The position numbers and the translations under genes were made by a program. Of a DNA stretch of 64,000 nt, positions 9,195 through 17,900 are shown piece after piece. This DNA comes from Roseiarcus sp963721905. GTDB lineage: Bacteria; Pseudomonadota; Alphaproteobacteria; Rhizobiales; Beijerinckiaceae. Location: NCBI GenBank assembly GCA_963721905.1, contig CAVRMF010000025.1, positions 62,001 to 126,000 on the forward strand, written 5' to 3'. The notes below the pieces were generated by a model. The model worked only from the letters and a program-made list of their open reading frames with translations, searched no databases and was not told the origin of the DNA. Position 1 is the first letter of the stretch; the number at the start of each line of letters is the position of its first letter.

Positions 9195-9643
9195 TTTGCG
9201 TCGGCTCCCGGAGTCAATTCGTTCTTGAGATTGGCCTTGATGGTTCTAAGGCCGTCCTGCATCACCCGGATCGTCGTCTCGTCGACGCCCGCCAGAGCGC
9301 GTCCCATCACATCCTCGGCGAGCGCCCCGAGGCTGACCAGGGTGGGGGCCGCCTTTTCAGTGAGGTGGAGGCGATGGGCTCGTCGATCTGTCGCGTCGTC
9401 GCGCCGCTCGACGAGGCCGGCGGCGGTCAGTTTGTCGATCAGGCGACCGAGGGTGATCGGCGCGAGGTCGAGCGCCTCGGCCAATTCGTTCTGCTTGACG
9501 CCCTCGCAGCGCTGCAGGCGCGCGAGCACTGCCCATTGGGCGCGCGTGGTGCCGAGTTCGCGGGCGCGCTGGTCGGAATAGGTTCTCAACAGACGTGCGG
9601 CGTCGTGGAGGGCCAGCGCGAGGTCTCGGGCGGGGGAGAACAT
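9191..9643 (-). CDS. MarR-family transcriptional regulator of the emrAB operon
   Basis: 150 residues from the ATG at 9643, the usual MarR length, with a winged helix-turn-helix (TRAQWAVLARLQRCEGVKQ, then ELAEALDLAPITLGRLIDK) and the wing DRRAHRLHLT. In-frame starts at 9667 and 9703 exist, but they would place a perfect palindrome inside the gene. The three genes marR-emrA-emrB overlap by four bases each, so they form one operon. By analogy with EmrR/MarR it is expected to repress the operon until a drug or phenolic ligand binds. Confidence 0.9.
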   Translation of the reverse strand: MFSPARDLALALHDAARLLRTYSDQRARELGTTRAQWAVLARLQRCEGVKQNELAEALDLAPITLGRLIDKLTAAGLVERRDDATDRRAHRLHLTEKAAPTLVSLGALAEDVMGRALAGVDETTIRVMQDGLRTIKANLKNELTPGADAK

Positions 9644-9665
9644 GGGTTTATGAGTATGTAATACC

Positions 9666-9679
9666 ATAAGCAGGCTTAT
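9666..9679. promoter_or_regulatory. Candidate MarR operator upstream of marR-emrAB
   Basis: Perfect 6-2-6 palindrome ATAAGC-AG-GCTTAT in an AT-rich patch 23 bases upstream of the chosen marR start. On the minus strand a TTGCAT-like -35 and a TTATAA-like -10 surround it, so a bound repressor would cover the promoter. It is the only strong dyad in the region. Confidence 0.5.
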
Positions 9680-9828
9680 AATATCGTGGCTTCGCAAATG
9701 CAAGAGGCAGGAGGCGAAAAACGCTCAAATCCGTGCAAGCCGCGCTCGCTATAACGAGACGCGGTCGACGGCCTCAGCGAGAGGACGATAGCGAGAACCG
9801 CGCCGTTGCAAGCGATTTTGGCAGCTTC

Positions 9829-10185
9829 TCAGCTTCCGCGGTACGTGGAATAGCTCCACGGCGAGACAAGCAAGGGAACGTGATAGTGGGCGGTCGGGTT
9901 GGCGACGGCGAAGCGGATCGGCACAACGTCCAGAAACGGCGGGTCGGCGAGTTTGGCTCCGGTGTTGCGGAAGTAATCACCCGCGTGGAAGACGAGTTCG
10001 AAAAAGCCGACGCGCGCTTCGCCGGCGCCGATCAGCGGCTTGTCCGTGCGCCCGTCCGCATTGGTTGCGACGACGGCAACGAGGTTGCGAGCGCCGTCGG
10101 GATCGAACTCGTAAAGCTCCACCCGCATGGACTGGGCCGGTCCACCGAGCGTGATGTCGAGTACGTGGGTGGTCAATCCGGCCAA
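9829..10185 (-). CDS. uraH: 5-hydroxyisourate hydrolase (transthyretin-like)
   Basis: 118 residues if translation starts at the TTG at 10185, which has GGAG six bases before it and gives the family's usual start (LAGLTTHVLD). An ATG at 10242 would add 19 basic residues. The conserved HVLD near the N-terminus, the central arginine-rich strand and the exact C-terminal YRGS motif identify HIUase, which hydrolyses 5-hydroxyisourate in urate breakdown to allantoin. No urate oxidase or OHCU decarboxylase gene is nearby, so it stands alone. Confidence 0.9.
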   Translation of the reverse strand: MAGLTTHVLDITLGGPAQSMRVELYEFDPDGARNLVAVVATNADGRTDKPLIGAGEARVGFFELVFHAGDYFRNTGAKLADPPFLDVVPIRFAVANPTAHYHVPLLVSPWSYSTYRGS

Positions 10186-10406
10186 GGCGCGCTCCGTCCG
10201 TGCATCGGTCTTTGACGGTCGAAAGCGACGCGTCCGGAGCAAAGCTTATCGTGACCGGGCGGCGGCGGCCATATCCGCGAAATCCATGCTCAATCCACAT
10301 GGCTGCGGCGCCGCGGACGTCGATTGCCAATTCCGTGACCGCGTGAGATGAACTGAGACAAATTCGCACAGCGACTTTCGTATGCGTGAGAGGGAGGCCC
10401 GGCCCG

Positions 10407-13070
10407 ATGGACGACAAAGTCAAGTCCTACGATGACGAGACCGCCGAGTGGCTCGATGCGCTCGATTCCGTAGAGGCCTTCGAAGGGGTCCCCCGGGTCG
10501 ACGAAATCCTGGATTCCGTGGTCACGTCGGCGCGCAGGAAGGGCGCGCGCCTGCCGTTCGCCGCCAATACCGCCTACATCAACACCATTCCGCCGGAGGC
10601 CCAGCCGCCCCATCCCGGGAACCGCGAGATCGAGCAACACATCCGGCGGTACGTGCGATGGAATGCGGCCGCGATTGTCGTCAGAGCCAACAAAGAATCC
10701 TCAGAACTCGGCGGCCATATCGCGAGCTTCCAATCGGCGGCGACCCTCTACGACACCGGCTTCATGCATTTCTGGCACGGCGCCAATGAAACCCACGGGG
10801 GCGACCTCATCTACTTCCAGGGCCATAGCTCGCCCGGCATCTATGCGCGGGCTTTCCTGGAAGGGCGGCTGACCGAGGAGCAGCTCCTGAACTTCCGCCA
10901 GGAAGTCGGCGGGAAGGGCCTGTCGTCCTATCCCCATCCTTGGCTGATGCCGGACTTCTGGCAGTTCCCGACCGTTTCGATGGGACTGGGTCCGCTGATG
11001 GCGATCTACCAGGCCCGGTTCCTGCGGTATCTGCACGATCGGGGCCTCGCCGACGCGGCGCTGCGCAAGGTCTGGGCGTTCTGCGGCGACGGCGAGATGG
11101 ACGAGCCGGAGTCGCTCGGCGCGATCTCGCTCGCCGGCCGGGAGAAACTCGACAACCTGATCTTCGTCATCAACTGCAACCTGCAGCGGCTCGATGGGCC
11201 GGTGCGCGGCAACGGCAAGATCGTTCAGGAGCTGGAAGCCGATTTCCGCGGCGCCGGCTGGAACGTGATCAAGTGTCTGTGGGGCTCCGGGTGGGACCAA
11301 CTGCTCGCCAAGGACACGGAAGGCAAGCTGCGCCAGCTGATGGAGGAATGCGTCGACGGCGAGTACCAGGACTTCAAGTCGAAGGACGGCGCCTATATCC
11401 GCAAGCATTTCTTCGGCCGCTACCCCGAAACGGCGGCGATGGTCGACGACTGGACCGACGCCGAGATCTGGTCGCTGACGCGGGGCGGCCACGACACCAT
11501 CAAGGTGTACGCGGCCTACAAGGCGGCGGTGGAGCACAAGGGCCAGCCGACCGTCATCCTCGCGAAGACCGTAAAGGGTTACGGCATGGGCGCGGCGGGG
11601 GAAGGGCAGATGATCGCCCATCAGGCGAAGAAGCTCAGTCACGATGCGCTGAAAGCATTCCGCGATCGATTCCAGATCCCTGTGTCGGATGATGGTCTCG
11701 AGAAGGTTCCGTTCCTGCGCTTCGCCGAGGACAGCGCGGAGATGAAATATTTGCGCGAACGTCGGCAGGCGCTCGGCGGCCCGCTGCCGGCGCGCCGTCG
11801 CAAGAGCGATCCCCTGCCGGTCCCGCCTCTATCTGCTTTCGACGCGCTCCTGAAGGCGACCGCGGAGGGGCGCGAAATCTCGACCACGATGGCCTTTGTG
11901 CGCATTCTGACGACGCTCCTGCGCGACAAGGACCTCGGCCCGCGAGTCGTGCCGATTGTTCCCGACGAGAGCCGGACCTTCGGCATGGAAGGCCTGTTCC
12001 GTCAGTTCGGCATCTTCAGCCAGGTCGGCCAGCTCTATCGGCCGCAGGACGCCGATCAGCTGATGTACTACCGGGAAGATCCCAAGGGCCAGATCCTCCA
12101 GGAGGGCATTAACGAACCGGGCGCCATGGCCTCGTTTATCGCCGCCGGGACGTCGTACTCGACCTCCAACGTGCCGATGATCCCCTTCTATATCTATTAC
12201 TCGATGTTTGGGTTCCAGCGCGTCGGCGACCTCGCCTGGGCCGCGGGCGACATGCGCACCCGCGGCTTCCTTATCGGCGGCACTTCAGGCCGCACGACGC
12301 TCAACGGCGAAGGCCTGCAGCATGAGGACGGGCACAGCCATGTTCTGGCTTCGACCATCCCCAATTGCGTGACCTACGACCCGACATACGCCTACGAGCT
12401 GGCGGTCATCGTGCACGCCGGCCTTACGCGCATGCTGGTCGATAATGAAGACATCTACTATTACATCACAACGCTGAACGAGAACTACGCCCATCCGGCG
12501 ATGCCGGAAGGGGCGGAGGAAGGTATCTTGCGCGGCGCCTACAAGCTGCGCGAGGTCGCCGCGGACAAATCCGTCCTGCGCGTGCGGCTCCTCGGCGCGG
12601 GCGCCATCCTGCGCGAGGTTGAGGCGGCGGCCGAGATGCTGGCCGAGGAGCACGGCGTCAGCAGCGAGGTCTGGAGCGTCACCAGCTTCACCGAACTCAG
12701 GCGCGAGGCTCTCGACGCCGAGCGGTGGTCGATGCTGCATCCGGAAGCCGAGCCGCGGGCGCCATTCATCACCCAGGCGCTCAAAGGCGGCAAAGGTCCG
12801 ATCATCGCTTCGACCGACTATATGAAGGCGGTCGCCGACGGCGTCAGGCCCTATGTCCCCGGCCGATACAAGGTTCTCGGCACGGACGGCTTCGGCCGCT
12901 CGGACTATCGGCGGCGGCTGCGCTCGTTCTTCGAGGTCGACCGCTATCATGTCGTCGTCGCAAGCCTCAAGGCGCTCGCCGACGAGCAGTTGCTGCCGAC
13001 GCGCAAGGTCGCCGAGGCGATTACGAAATACGGCATCGACCCCGACGGACCGAATCCGGCCCGCAGCTGA
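10407..13070 (+). CDS. aceE: Pyruvate dehydrogenase E1 component, homodimeric type
   Basis: 887 residues, as in the single-chain AceE family. It decarboxylates pyruvate with thiamine diphosphate and acetylates the lipoyl groups of E2. The TPP-binding motif (CGDGEMDEPES, then INCNLQRLDGPVRGNG) is near 225-270, and the C-terminal transketolase-like halves are complete. The ATG at 10407 is chosen for the AGGGAGG ribosome-binding site at 10391-10397; the in-frame GTG at 10386 lacks one. First gene of a three-gene operon with aceF (36 bases downstream) and lpdA. Confidence 0.97.
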   Translation: MDDKVKSYDDETAEWLDALDSVEAFEGVPRVDEILDSVVTSARRKGARLPFAANTAYINTIPPEAQPPHPGNREIEQHIRRYVRWNAAAIVVRANKESSELGGHIASFQSAATLYDTGFMHFWHGANETHGGDLIYFQGHSSPGIYARAFLEGRLTEEQLLNFRQEVGGKGLSSYPHPWLMPDFWQFPTVSMGLGPLMAIYQARFLRYLHDRGLADAALRKVWAFCGDGEMDEPESLGAISLAGREKLDNLIFVINCNLQRLDGPVRGNGKIVQELEADFRGAGWNVIKCLWGSGWDQLLAKDTEGKLRQLMEECVDGEYQDFKSKDGAYIRKHFFGRYPETAAMVDDWTDAEIWSLTRGGHDTIKVYAAYKAAVEHKGQPTVILAKTVKGYGMGAAGEGQMIAHQAKKLSHDALKAFRDRFQIPVSDDGLEKVPFLRFAEDSAEMKYLRERRQALGGPLPARRRKSDPLPVPPLSAFDALLKATAEGREISTTMAFVRILTTLLRDKDLGPRVVPIVPDESRTFGMEGLFRQFGIFSQVGQLYRPQDADQLMYYREDPKGQILQEGINEPGAMASFIAAGTSYSTSNVPMIPFYIYYSMFGFQRVGDLAWAAGDMRTRGFLIGGTSGRTTLNGEGLQHEDGHSHVLASTIPNCVTYDPTYAYELAVIVHAGLTRMLVDNEDIYYYITTLNENYAHPAMPEGAEEGILRGAYKLREVAADKSVLRVRLLGAGAILREVEAAAEMLAEEHGVSSEVWSVTSFTELRREALDAERWSMLHPEAEPRAPFITQALKGGKGPIIASTDYMKAVADGVRPYVPGRYKVLGTDGFGRSDYRRRLRSFFEVDRYHVVVASLKALADEQLLPTRKVAEAITKYGIDPDGPNPARS

Positions 13071-13106
13071 AAGTCGCAGGTCCATCAGGAGCGCAGGAGA
13101 TCGCCG

Positions 13107-14387
13107 GTGGCGAAAATCGATGTGAACGTCCCCGACATTGGCGACTTCAAGGATGTGCCGGTCATCGAAGTGCTGGTGAAGCCGGGCGACACGGTCAAAG
13201 TCGACCAGCCGCTGGTGACGCTCGAATCGGACAAGGCGACGATGGACGTGCCCTCGCCGATCGCCGGCACGGTCGCCGATGTGGTGACCAAGGTCGGCGA
13301 CAAAGTCTCGATGGGGGTGCTTATCGCGCGGATCGACGCAGCAGGCGCCGACGCCGCTCCTGCGCCGAGCCCGCCGGCAGCCGCGAAAGCTGAGGCGCCC
13401 GCGCCGACCGCCCGGCCTGCAGCGGCTCCTACTCCCGCTCCTTCTCCAGCTCCGACTTCGGCGCCCGGGCCGGCGAAACCGGACTTCTCCGGCGTCTTCG
13501 CCGGGCCGGCCGTGCGGCGGCTGGCGCGGGAACTCGACATCGATCTCAATTCGATCAAAGGGACCGGCGAGAAGGGACGCATCACCAAAGAAGACATCAA
13601 GGCGGCGCTCGCGAGACCCGCAGGCGCAGTCGCAGGCGGCGGCGCCCTGCCGGCGATTCCGGTCGTCGACTTCGCCAAGTTCGGTCCGATCGAGACCGTG
13701 CCGCTGTCGCGCATCAAGCGCATCTCCGGGCCGCGGTTGCACGCGTCGTGGGTGAACGTGCCCCACGTCACCCACACGGACGAGGCCGACATCACCGATC
13801 TCGAGGCCTTTCGCAAGGCGCTGGACGAGGACGCGAAGAAGGACAAATCGAAGCCCTATCGCGTTTCGTTGCTGCCGCTCCTGATGCGCGCCACGGTGAC
13901 GACCCTGAAGGCCTTCCCGACCTTCAACGCCGCTTTGAGTCCCGCCGGCGACGCCTTGATCATGCGGCGTTATTGGCACATCGGCGTGGCGGTCGATACG
14001 CCTGACGGCCTCGTGGTCGCGGTCGTCAAGGATGTCGACCAGAAGGGCGTCATCCAACTTGCCCGCGAGCTTGGCGAGCTGTCCGAAAAGGCGCGCGCAG
14101 GCAAGCTCGCTCCGGCCGAGATGCAGGGCGCGACATTCACCATCTCCTCGCTCGGGGGCATCGGCGGCACCGCCTTCACCCCGATCGTCAACGCGCCCGA
14201 AGTGGCGATCCTCGGCGTGGTCCGCTCGCGCATGGCTCCGGTCTGGGACGGCGACGCCTTTCAGCCGCGGCTCATGCTCCCGCTCTGCCTCTCCTACGAT
14301 CACCGGGTCATCGACGGCGCCGCCGCGGCGCGCTTCATGCGCCATCTGGCGGGGGTGGTCGAGGACATGCGGCGCGTCATCCTCTGA
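13107..14387 (+). CDS. aceF: Dihydrolipoyllysine acetyltransferase, pyruvate dehydrogenase E2
   Basis: 426 residues with a GTG start behind AGGAG. One N-terminal lipoyl domain (lipoyl-lysine in ESDKATMDVPSP, residue 43), an Ala/Pro-rich linker, an E3/E1-binding domain near 131-167 (AGPAVRRLARELDIDLNSIK) and a catalytic acyltransferase domain ending with the active-site motif SYDHRVIDG. It carries acetyl groups from AceE to CoA and forms the core of the complex. A single lipoyl domain is fewer than the three of E. coli AceF; the E3 gene supplies another. Confidence 0.96.
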   Translation: MAKIDVNVPDIGDFKDVPVIEVLVKPGDTVKVDQPLVTLESDKATMDVPSPIAGTVADVVTKVGDKVSMGVLIARIDAAGADAAPAPSPPAAAKAEAPAPTARPAAAPTPAPSPAPTSAPGPAKPDFSGVFAGPAVRRLARELDIDLNSIKGTGEKGRITKEDIKAALARPAGAVAGGGALPAIPVVDFAKFGPIETVPLSRIKRISGPRLHASWVNVPHVTHTDEADITDLEAFRKALDEDAKKDKSKPYRVSLLPLLMRATVTTLKAFPTFNAALSPAGDALIMRRYWHIGVAVDTPDGLVVAVVKDVDQKGVIQLARELGELSEKARAGKLAPAEMQGATFTISSLGGIGGTAFTPIVNAPEVAILGVVRSRMAPVWDGDAFQPRLMLPLCLSYDHRVIDGAAAARFMRHLAGVVEDMRRVIL

Positions 14388-14405
14388 GGGTAGGGAGCGA
14401 AGATC

Positions 14406-16151
14406 ATGGCGCAGGAGATCAGGCTTCCCGACATCGGCGACTTCAAGGACGTGCCGATCATCGAAATCCTCATCGCTCCGAGACAGAGCGTCCGCAAGGA
14501 GGCGACGATCCTCACCCTCGAAAGCGACAAGGCGACGCTCGACGTACCCGCGCCGGAGGACGGCGTGATCGGCGAGGTCCACGTCAAAGTCGGCGACAAG
14601 GTGAGCCAGGGGAGCCTGCTTGCGACCTATGCGAGCGCCGGCGCCCAGCCGGCCGCCGCCGCATCGCTTGCGGCTGCGCCGCCAGGCCCCGCCCCGGCGG
14701 CGTCCACCCCAACCCCTGCGCCGGCGCCCGCCACCCCCGCCGACTTCGAGGCGGAGATCGTCGTCTTTGGCGCGGGGCCGGGCGGCTACACCGCCGCGTT
14801 TCGCGCCGCCGACCTCGGGCAGAAAGTCGTGCTCGTCGACAAGCGCGCAACCCTCGGCGGCGTCTGCCTCAATGTTGGCTGCATCCCCTCGAAGGCGCTC
14901 TTGCATGTCGCCAAGACGATCGACGAGGTGGCGGCGATGGCGGCCCACGGCGTTAGTTTCGGGCCGCCCGCGATCGATCTCCCCGCCATCCGCGACTGGC
15001 AGAATGGCGTCGTCAAGCGCTTGACAACCGGCCTCACCGGTCTCGCCCGCCAGCGCAAAGTCACCGTCGTCAGGGGCGAGGGTCAGTTCACTTCCGCCAA
15101 CACCATGCGCGTCGAAACGCCGGAGGGGACGCGCGTCGTGCGCTTCGCCAAGGCAATCGTCGCGGCGGGCTCCGAGCCGATAGCGCCCGGCTTCATCCCC
15201 GCCGATCCGCGCATCTGGGACTCGACCTCGGCGCTCGAGCTGCAATTCATCCCCAAGCGGATGCTGATCCTCGGCGGCGGCATCATCGGCCTCGAAATGG
15301 CGACGGTTTATCACTCGCTTGGCGCCGGGATCACGGTGATCGAAATGCTGGACCAGCTCATGCCGGGCGCTGATCCCGACGTCGTCGCGCCCTTCGCCAA
15401 GCGGGTGGGCAAGCTCTACGAGAAGATCCTCCTCAAGACGAAGGTGACGGCGGTCGAAGCCGCAGCGGAGGGACTGCGGGTCACTTACGAGGGCGAGGGG
15501 GGCGCGAAAACCGAGATGTTCGATGCGATGCTGGTATGCGTCGGACGGCGGTCGAACGGCAGGGCTATCGGCGTGGACGCCGCAGGCCTCGCGGCGGACG
15601 CGCTCGGCTTCATCGCCGTCGACCGCGAGATGCGCACCAACGTACCCCATATCTTCGCCATCGGCGACATCGTCGGCCAGCCGATGCTGGCTCATAAGGC
15701 CTCGCATGAAGGCAAGGTCGCGGCCGAGGTTGCGAGCGGCCACAAATCTGCGTTCGACGCCAGGGCGATCCCCTCGGTCGCCTATACCGATCCGGAAGTC
15801 GCCTGGGTCGGCGTCACAGAGACGGAAGCGAAGGCCAGCGGGCTCAAGTTCGGCAAGGCGGTCTTCCCGTGGGCGGCGAGCGGACGATCGCTCTCGCTCG
15901 GACGCGACGAGGGCCTGACCAAGACGCTGTGGGACGAGGAGACCCAGCGCCTCATCGGCTGCGGGATCGTGGGGCCGAACGCCGGCGATCTCATTTCCGA
16001 GGCGGCGCTGGCGATTGAGATGGGCGCCGACGCCGAGGACATCGGCCTCACCATCCACCCGCATCCGACGCTGTCCGAAACCTTCGCCATGTCGGCCGAG
16101 GCGTTCGCGGGCACGCTGACCGACCTTTATATTCCGAAGAAGAAGCCGTAG
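14406..16151 (+). CDS. lpdA: Dihydrolipoyl dehydrogenase with N-terminal lipoyl domain, E3
   Basis: 581 residues. An extra lipoyl domain at the N-terminus (ESDKATLDVPAP, Lys 42) and a Pro/Ala linker precede a complete flavoprotein. The FAD site GAGPGGYTAAFRAADLG is near 120, the redox-active disulphide GGVCLNVGCIPSKA near 155-168, the NAD site LGGGIIGLEMATVYHSLG in the middle and the HPHPTLSE base near 557. It reoxidises dihydrolipoamide with NAD. Linker and lipoyl domain closely match those of aceF upstream, as in other PDH operons where E3 carries its own lipoyl arm. Confidence 0.96.
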   Translation: MAQEIRLPDIGDFKDVPIIEILIAPRQSVRKEATILTLESDKATLDVPAPEDGVIGEVHVKVGDKVSQGSLLATYASAGAQPAAAASLAAAPPGPAPAASTPTPAPAPATPADFEAEIVVFGAGPGGYTAAFRAADLGQKVVLVDKRATLGGVCLNVGCIPSKALLHVAKTIDEVAAMAAHGVSFGPPAIDLPAIRDWQNGVVKRLTTGLTGLARQRKVTVVRGEGQFTSANTMRVETPEGTRVVRFAKAIVAAGSEPIAPGFIPADPRIWDSTSALELQFIPKRMLILGGGIIGLEMATVYHSLGAGITVIEMLDQLMPGADPDVVAPFAKRVGKLYEKILLKTKVTAVEAAAEGLRVTYEGEGGAKTEMFDAMLVCVGRRSNGRAIGVDAAGLAADALGFIAVDREMRTNVPHIFAIGDIVGQPMLAHKASHEGKVAAEVASGHKSAFDARAIPSVAYTDPEVAWVGVTETEAKASGLKFGKAVFPWAASGRSLSLGRDEGLTKTLWDEETQRLIGCGIVGPNAGDLISEAALAIEMGADAEDIGLTIHPHPTLSETFAMSAEAFAGTLTDLYIPKKKP

Positions 16152-16164
16152 GCTGACGGCAATC

Positions 16165-16370
16165 GAGCTCCCTGATAATCCCTGATAACAGGGAGAAAAC
16201 AAGGAGAATCACGCGTTTCTGCCCAATTCTGACTCGAAAATGCCCTTTGTTTCCAACATGTACCGAGAAAACCATCACGCGCGACGAGGGGAAAATAACA
16301 GGGGAGGATAACAGGAGGATAGCAGAGAAGTAATTCGCGTTATCAGGGAAAGAGCAGGTGGGGGAAACGA
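16165..16370. repeat. Intergenic repeat with CCCTGATAACAGGG-type palindromes
   Basis: Between lpdA and the next gene lies a non-coding block built of dyads and half-sites: CCCTGATAACAGGGAG at its start, then AATAACAGGGGAGGATAACAGG, then TAATTCGCGTTATCAGGGAA at the end, around a stretch containing ACATGTACCGAGAAAACC. The same vocabulary (AGGATAACAG, CAGGGAGTTAATTCGG, CGATAACAGG) recurs at 55735-55990. From memory this resembles a repeat scattered through Bradyrhizobium-type genomes. No gene is seen in this 395-base gap. Confidence 0.55.
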
Positions 16371-16546
16371 GCTAGAAAATCGGCTCCGCCGCCAAGTCCT
16401 CGCGCGCTTGAGGATAGTGACGTATCTATTTGATTAGGAACCATAAATGGCGATTTGTGCGGCGAATTCGAGTTGTGCCCGCGAACCGACGCCGACCGAG
16501 CGGCTGGCGGTGTCAGCCGGGAGCAGCCTTGGGCAGAATAGAGCAC

Positions 16547-17419
16547 GTGAAAGTCTTCTTCTTCGGCCTCGGCTATTGCGCGGAGGCGCTGATCCGGCGG
16601 GCGCCCTCGATCGAAGCCAGCGGGACAGCGCGGTCGGACGAGCGCGTCGCGGCGCTTCGCGCGATCGGCGTTGACGCGCACCTCTTCGACGGCGTGCGGG
16701 CGGATCCCGGCATCGAGCCGGCGCTTGAGCGAGCGGACGCGATCGTCGTCTCCATTCCGCCCCGCGGCCCCGGCGAGGGACCGCTCGAGCGCCTTGCGGC
16801 GGCCATCGCCCGAGCGCCGGCTTTGCGCCGCATCCTCTATTATTCGACCGTCGGCGTTTACGGCGACCACGGCGGCCAATGGGTCGACGAGACGAGCGCG
16901 ACGCTGACGCGTTCGGACCGGGGACTCGCGAGGCTGGCAGAGGAGGCGCGCTGGATCGAAGCGGGCGGCGCGCGCCAGGTCGCGGTGGACATCCTGCGCC
17001 TCCCCGGCATCTACGGCCCCGGCCGCAATGCTCTCGTGAGGCTGAGAGCGGGCGATGCGCGCCGGATCGTCAAGCCCGGCCATGTCTCCAACCGCACCCA
17101 TGTCGACGACATCGCCGAAGTCACGCGCCTTGTGCTCACGGCCGGGCTCGAAGGCCAGATCTGGAACGTCGCCGATGACGAGCCTGCGCCGCCGCAGGAC
17201 GTCATCGCCTATGCGGCGACGCTGCTCGGGGTCGCGCTCCCGCCCGAGGAGGCCTTCGACGGGGCCAAGCTATCGCAGACGTCGGCGAGCTTCTTTGCCG
17301 ACGAGAAGCGCGTCTCGGCCGCCAAGGCCAAGGCGCTGCTCGGCTTTAAGCCGGCCTATCCGAGCTATCGCGAGGGGCTTAAGGCGCTGGCCGCGGCCGG
17401 AGAGGGGCGGCATGGATAA
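16547..17419 (+). CDS. NAD(P)-dependent epimerase/dehydratase-like protein (extended SDR)
   Basis: 290 residues from a GTG at 16547 (VKVFFFGLGYCAEALIR), placing the Rossmann glycine loop at the very N-terminus as expected. The longer frame from 16430 gives a basic, unfolded-looking leader. Features: VSIPPRGPGEGPLE, YYSTVGVYGDHGGQWVDE (catalytic Ser/Tyr region) and RLPGIYGPGRNAL, typical of the YeeZ-like SDR branch. Substrate unknown. Stands alone between a repeat block and a relic-containing gap. Confidence 0.85.
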   Translation: MKVFFFGLGYCAEALIRRAPSIEASGTARSDERVAALRAIGVDAHLFDGVRADPGIEPALERADAIVVSIPPRGPGEGPLERLAAAIARAPALRRILYYSTVGVYGDHGGQWVDETSATLTRSDRGLARLAEEARWIEAGGARQVAVDILRLPGIYGPGRNALVRLRAGDARRIVKPGHVSNRTHVDDIAEVTRLVLTAGLEGQIWNVADDEPAPPQDVIAYAATLLGVALPPEEAFDGAKLSQTSASFFADEKRVSAAKAKALLGFKPAYPSYREGLKALAAAGEGRHG

Positions 17420-17808
17420 TCTCGCGCGCAGACTGATCGATTTCAATGCGTTGCGTGGATAATTTCATCCGAAAGGTGAACCGTCGCACGGGCCTTCCAG
17501 GAACTCGAAGCATTCCTTGACGCCGGCAAATTTGCATCGCCGTTTTGAGCGATTCCAAAGGCTTGCAGTGACTTTTCCATCCGACCCCGATTATCCTCGC
17601 CCGGCCCGTGCGAGTGGGTCTCGACGCCGGGCGGCAACAGCACGTTCGCTGGACATGGCGCTTAACGCTTGTCCCTGATGGCCCGTCGTTTCGGTCAAAA
17701 GTCTCTCTCAGGCGAGGTTCGAAAATCAGCCTAGCACAGATTTTGATTTTTCGGAACCAGAAAATGCTAAGTCATTGAGAACAATTAATAATCTCTTGGC
17801 CACACGCT
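17420..17808. other. Gap without a recognisable gene
   Basis: About 390 bases. A 66-codon minus-strand frame (17443-17643) has no motif or ribosome-binding site and is not called. GC content falls toward the right-hand part (17740-17810), where the decayed SEC-C tail begins, suggesting deletion debris. Confidence 0.45.
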
Positions 17809-17900
17809 TCAATGAAAGGTCAGTTGAGCGCAACATGCCTTGAACTTCCTTTCCTGAGCGAAGCAGGACATTTCTCGGTACCGAACGGGGTCTATGCCCC
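17809..17900 (-). pseudogene. Relic of a SEC-C domain C-terminus
   Basis: Read on the minus strand, the last 13 codons give KFKACCAQLTFH-stop, identical to the end of the intact SEC-C protein encoded at 27052-27765. The DNA matches at about 41 of 46 bases (17809-17854 versus 27052-27097). Further upstream the SEC-C cysteines CPC are lost and only GIDPV faintly recalls GRNDPC. It is best read as the decayed tail of a second copy, or as a mobile fragment carrying that tail. Confidence 0.45.

Noticed and set aside
12285..16202. Very long minus-strand open frame (1,305 codons) opposite the pyruvate dehydrogenase genes
   Set aside because: Arg/His/Asp-rich antisense shadow of aceE-aceF-lpdA, produced by GC-rich codon bias; no domain, no ribosome-binding site.
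17443..17643. 66-codon minus-strand frame after the epimerase gene
   Set aside because: No homology, no ribosome-binding site, lies in a gap with decayed sequence.
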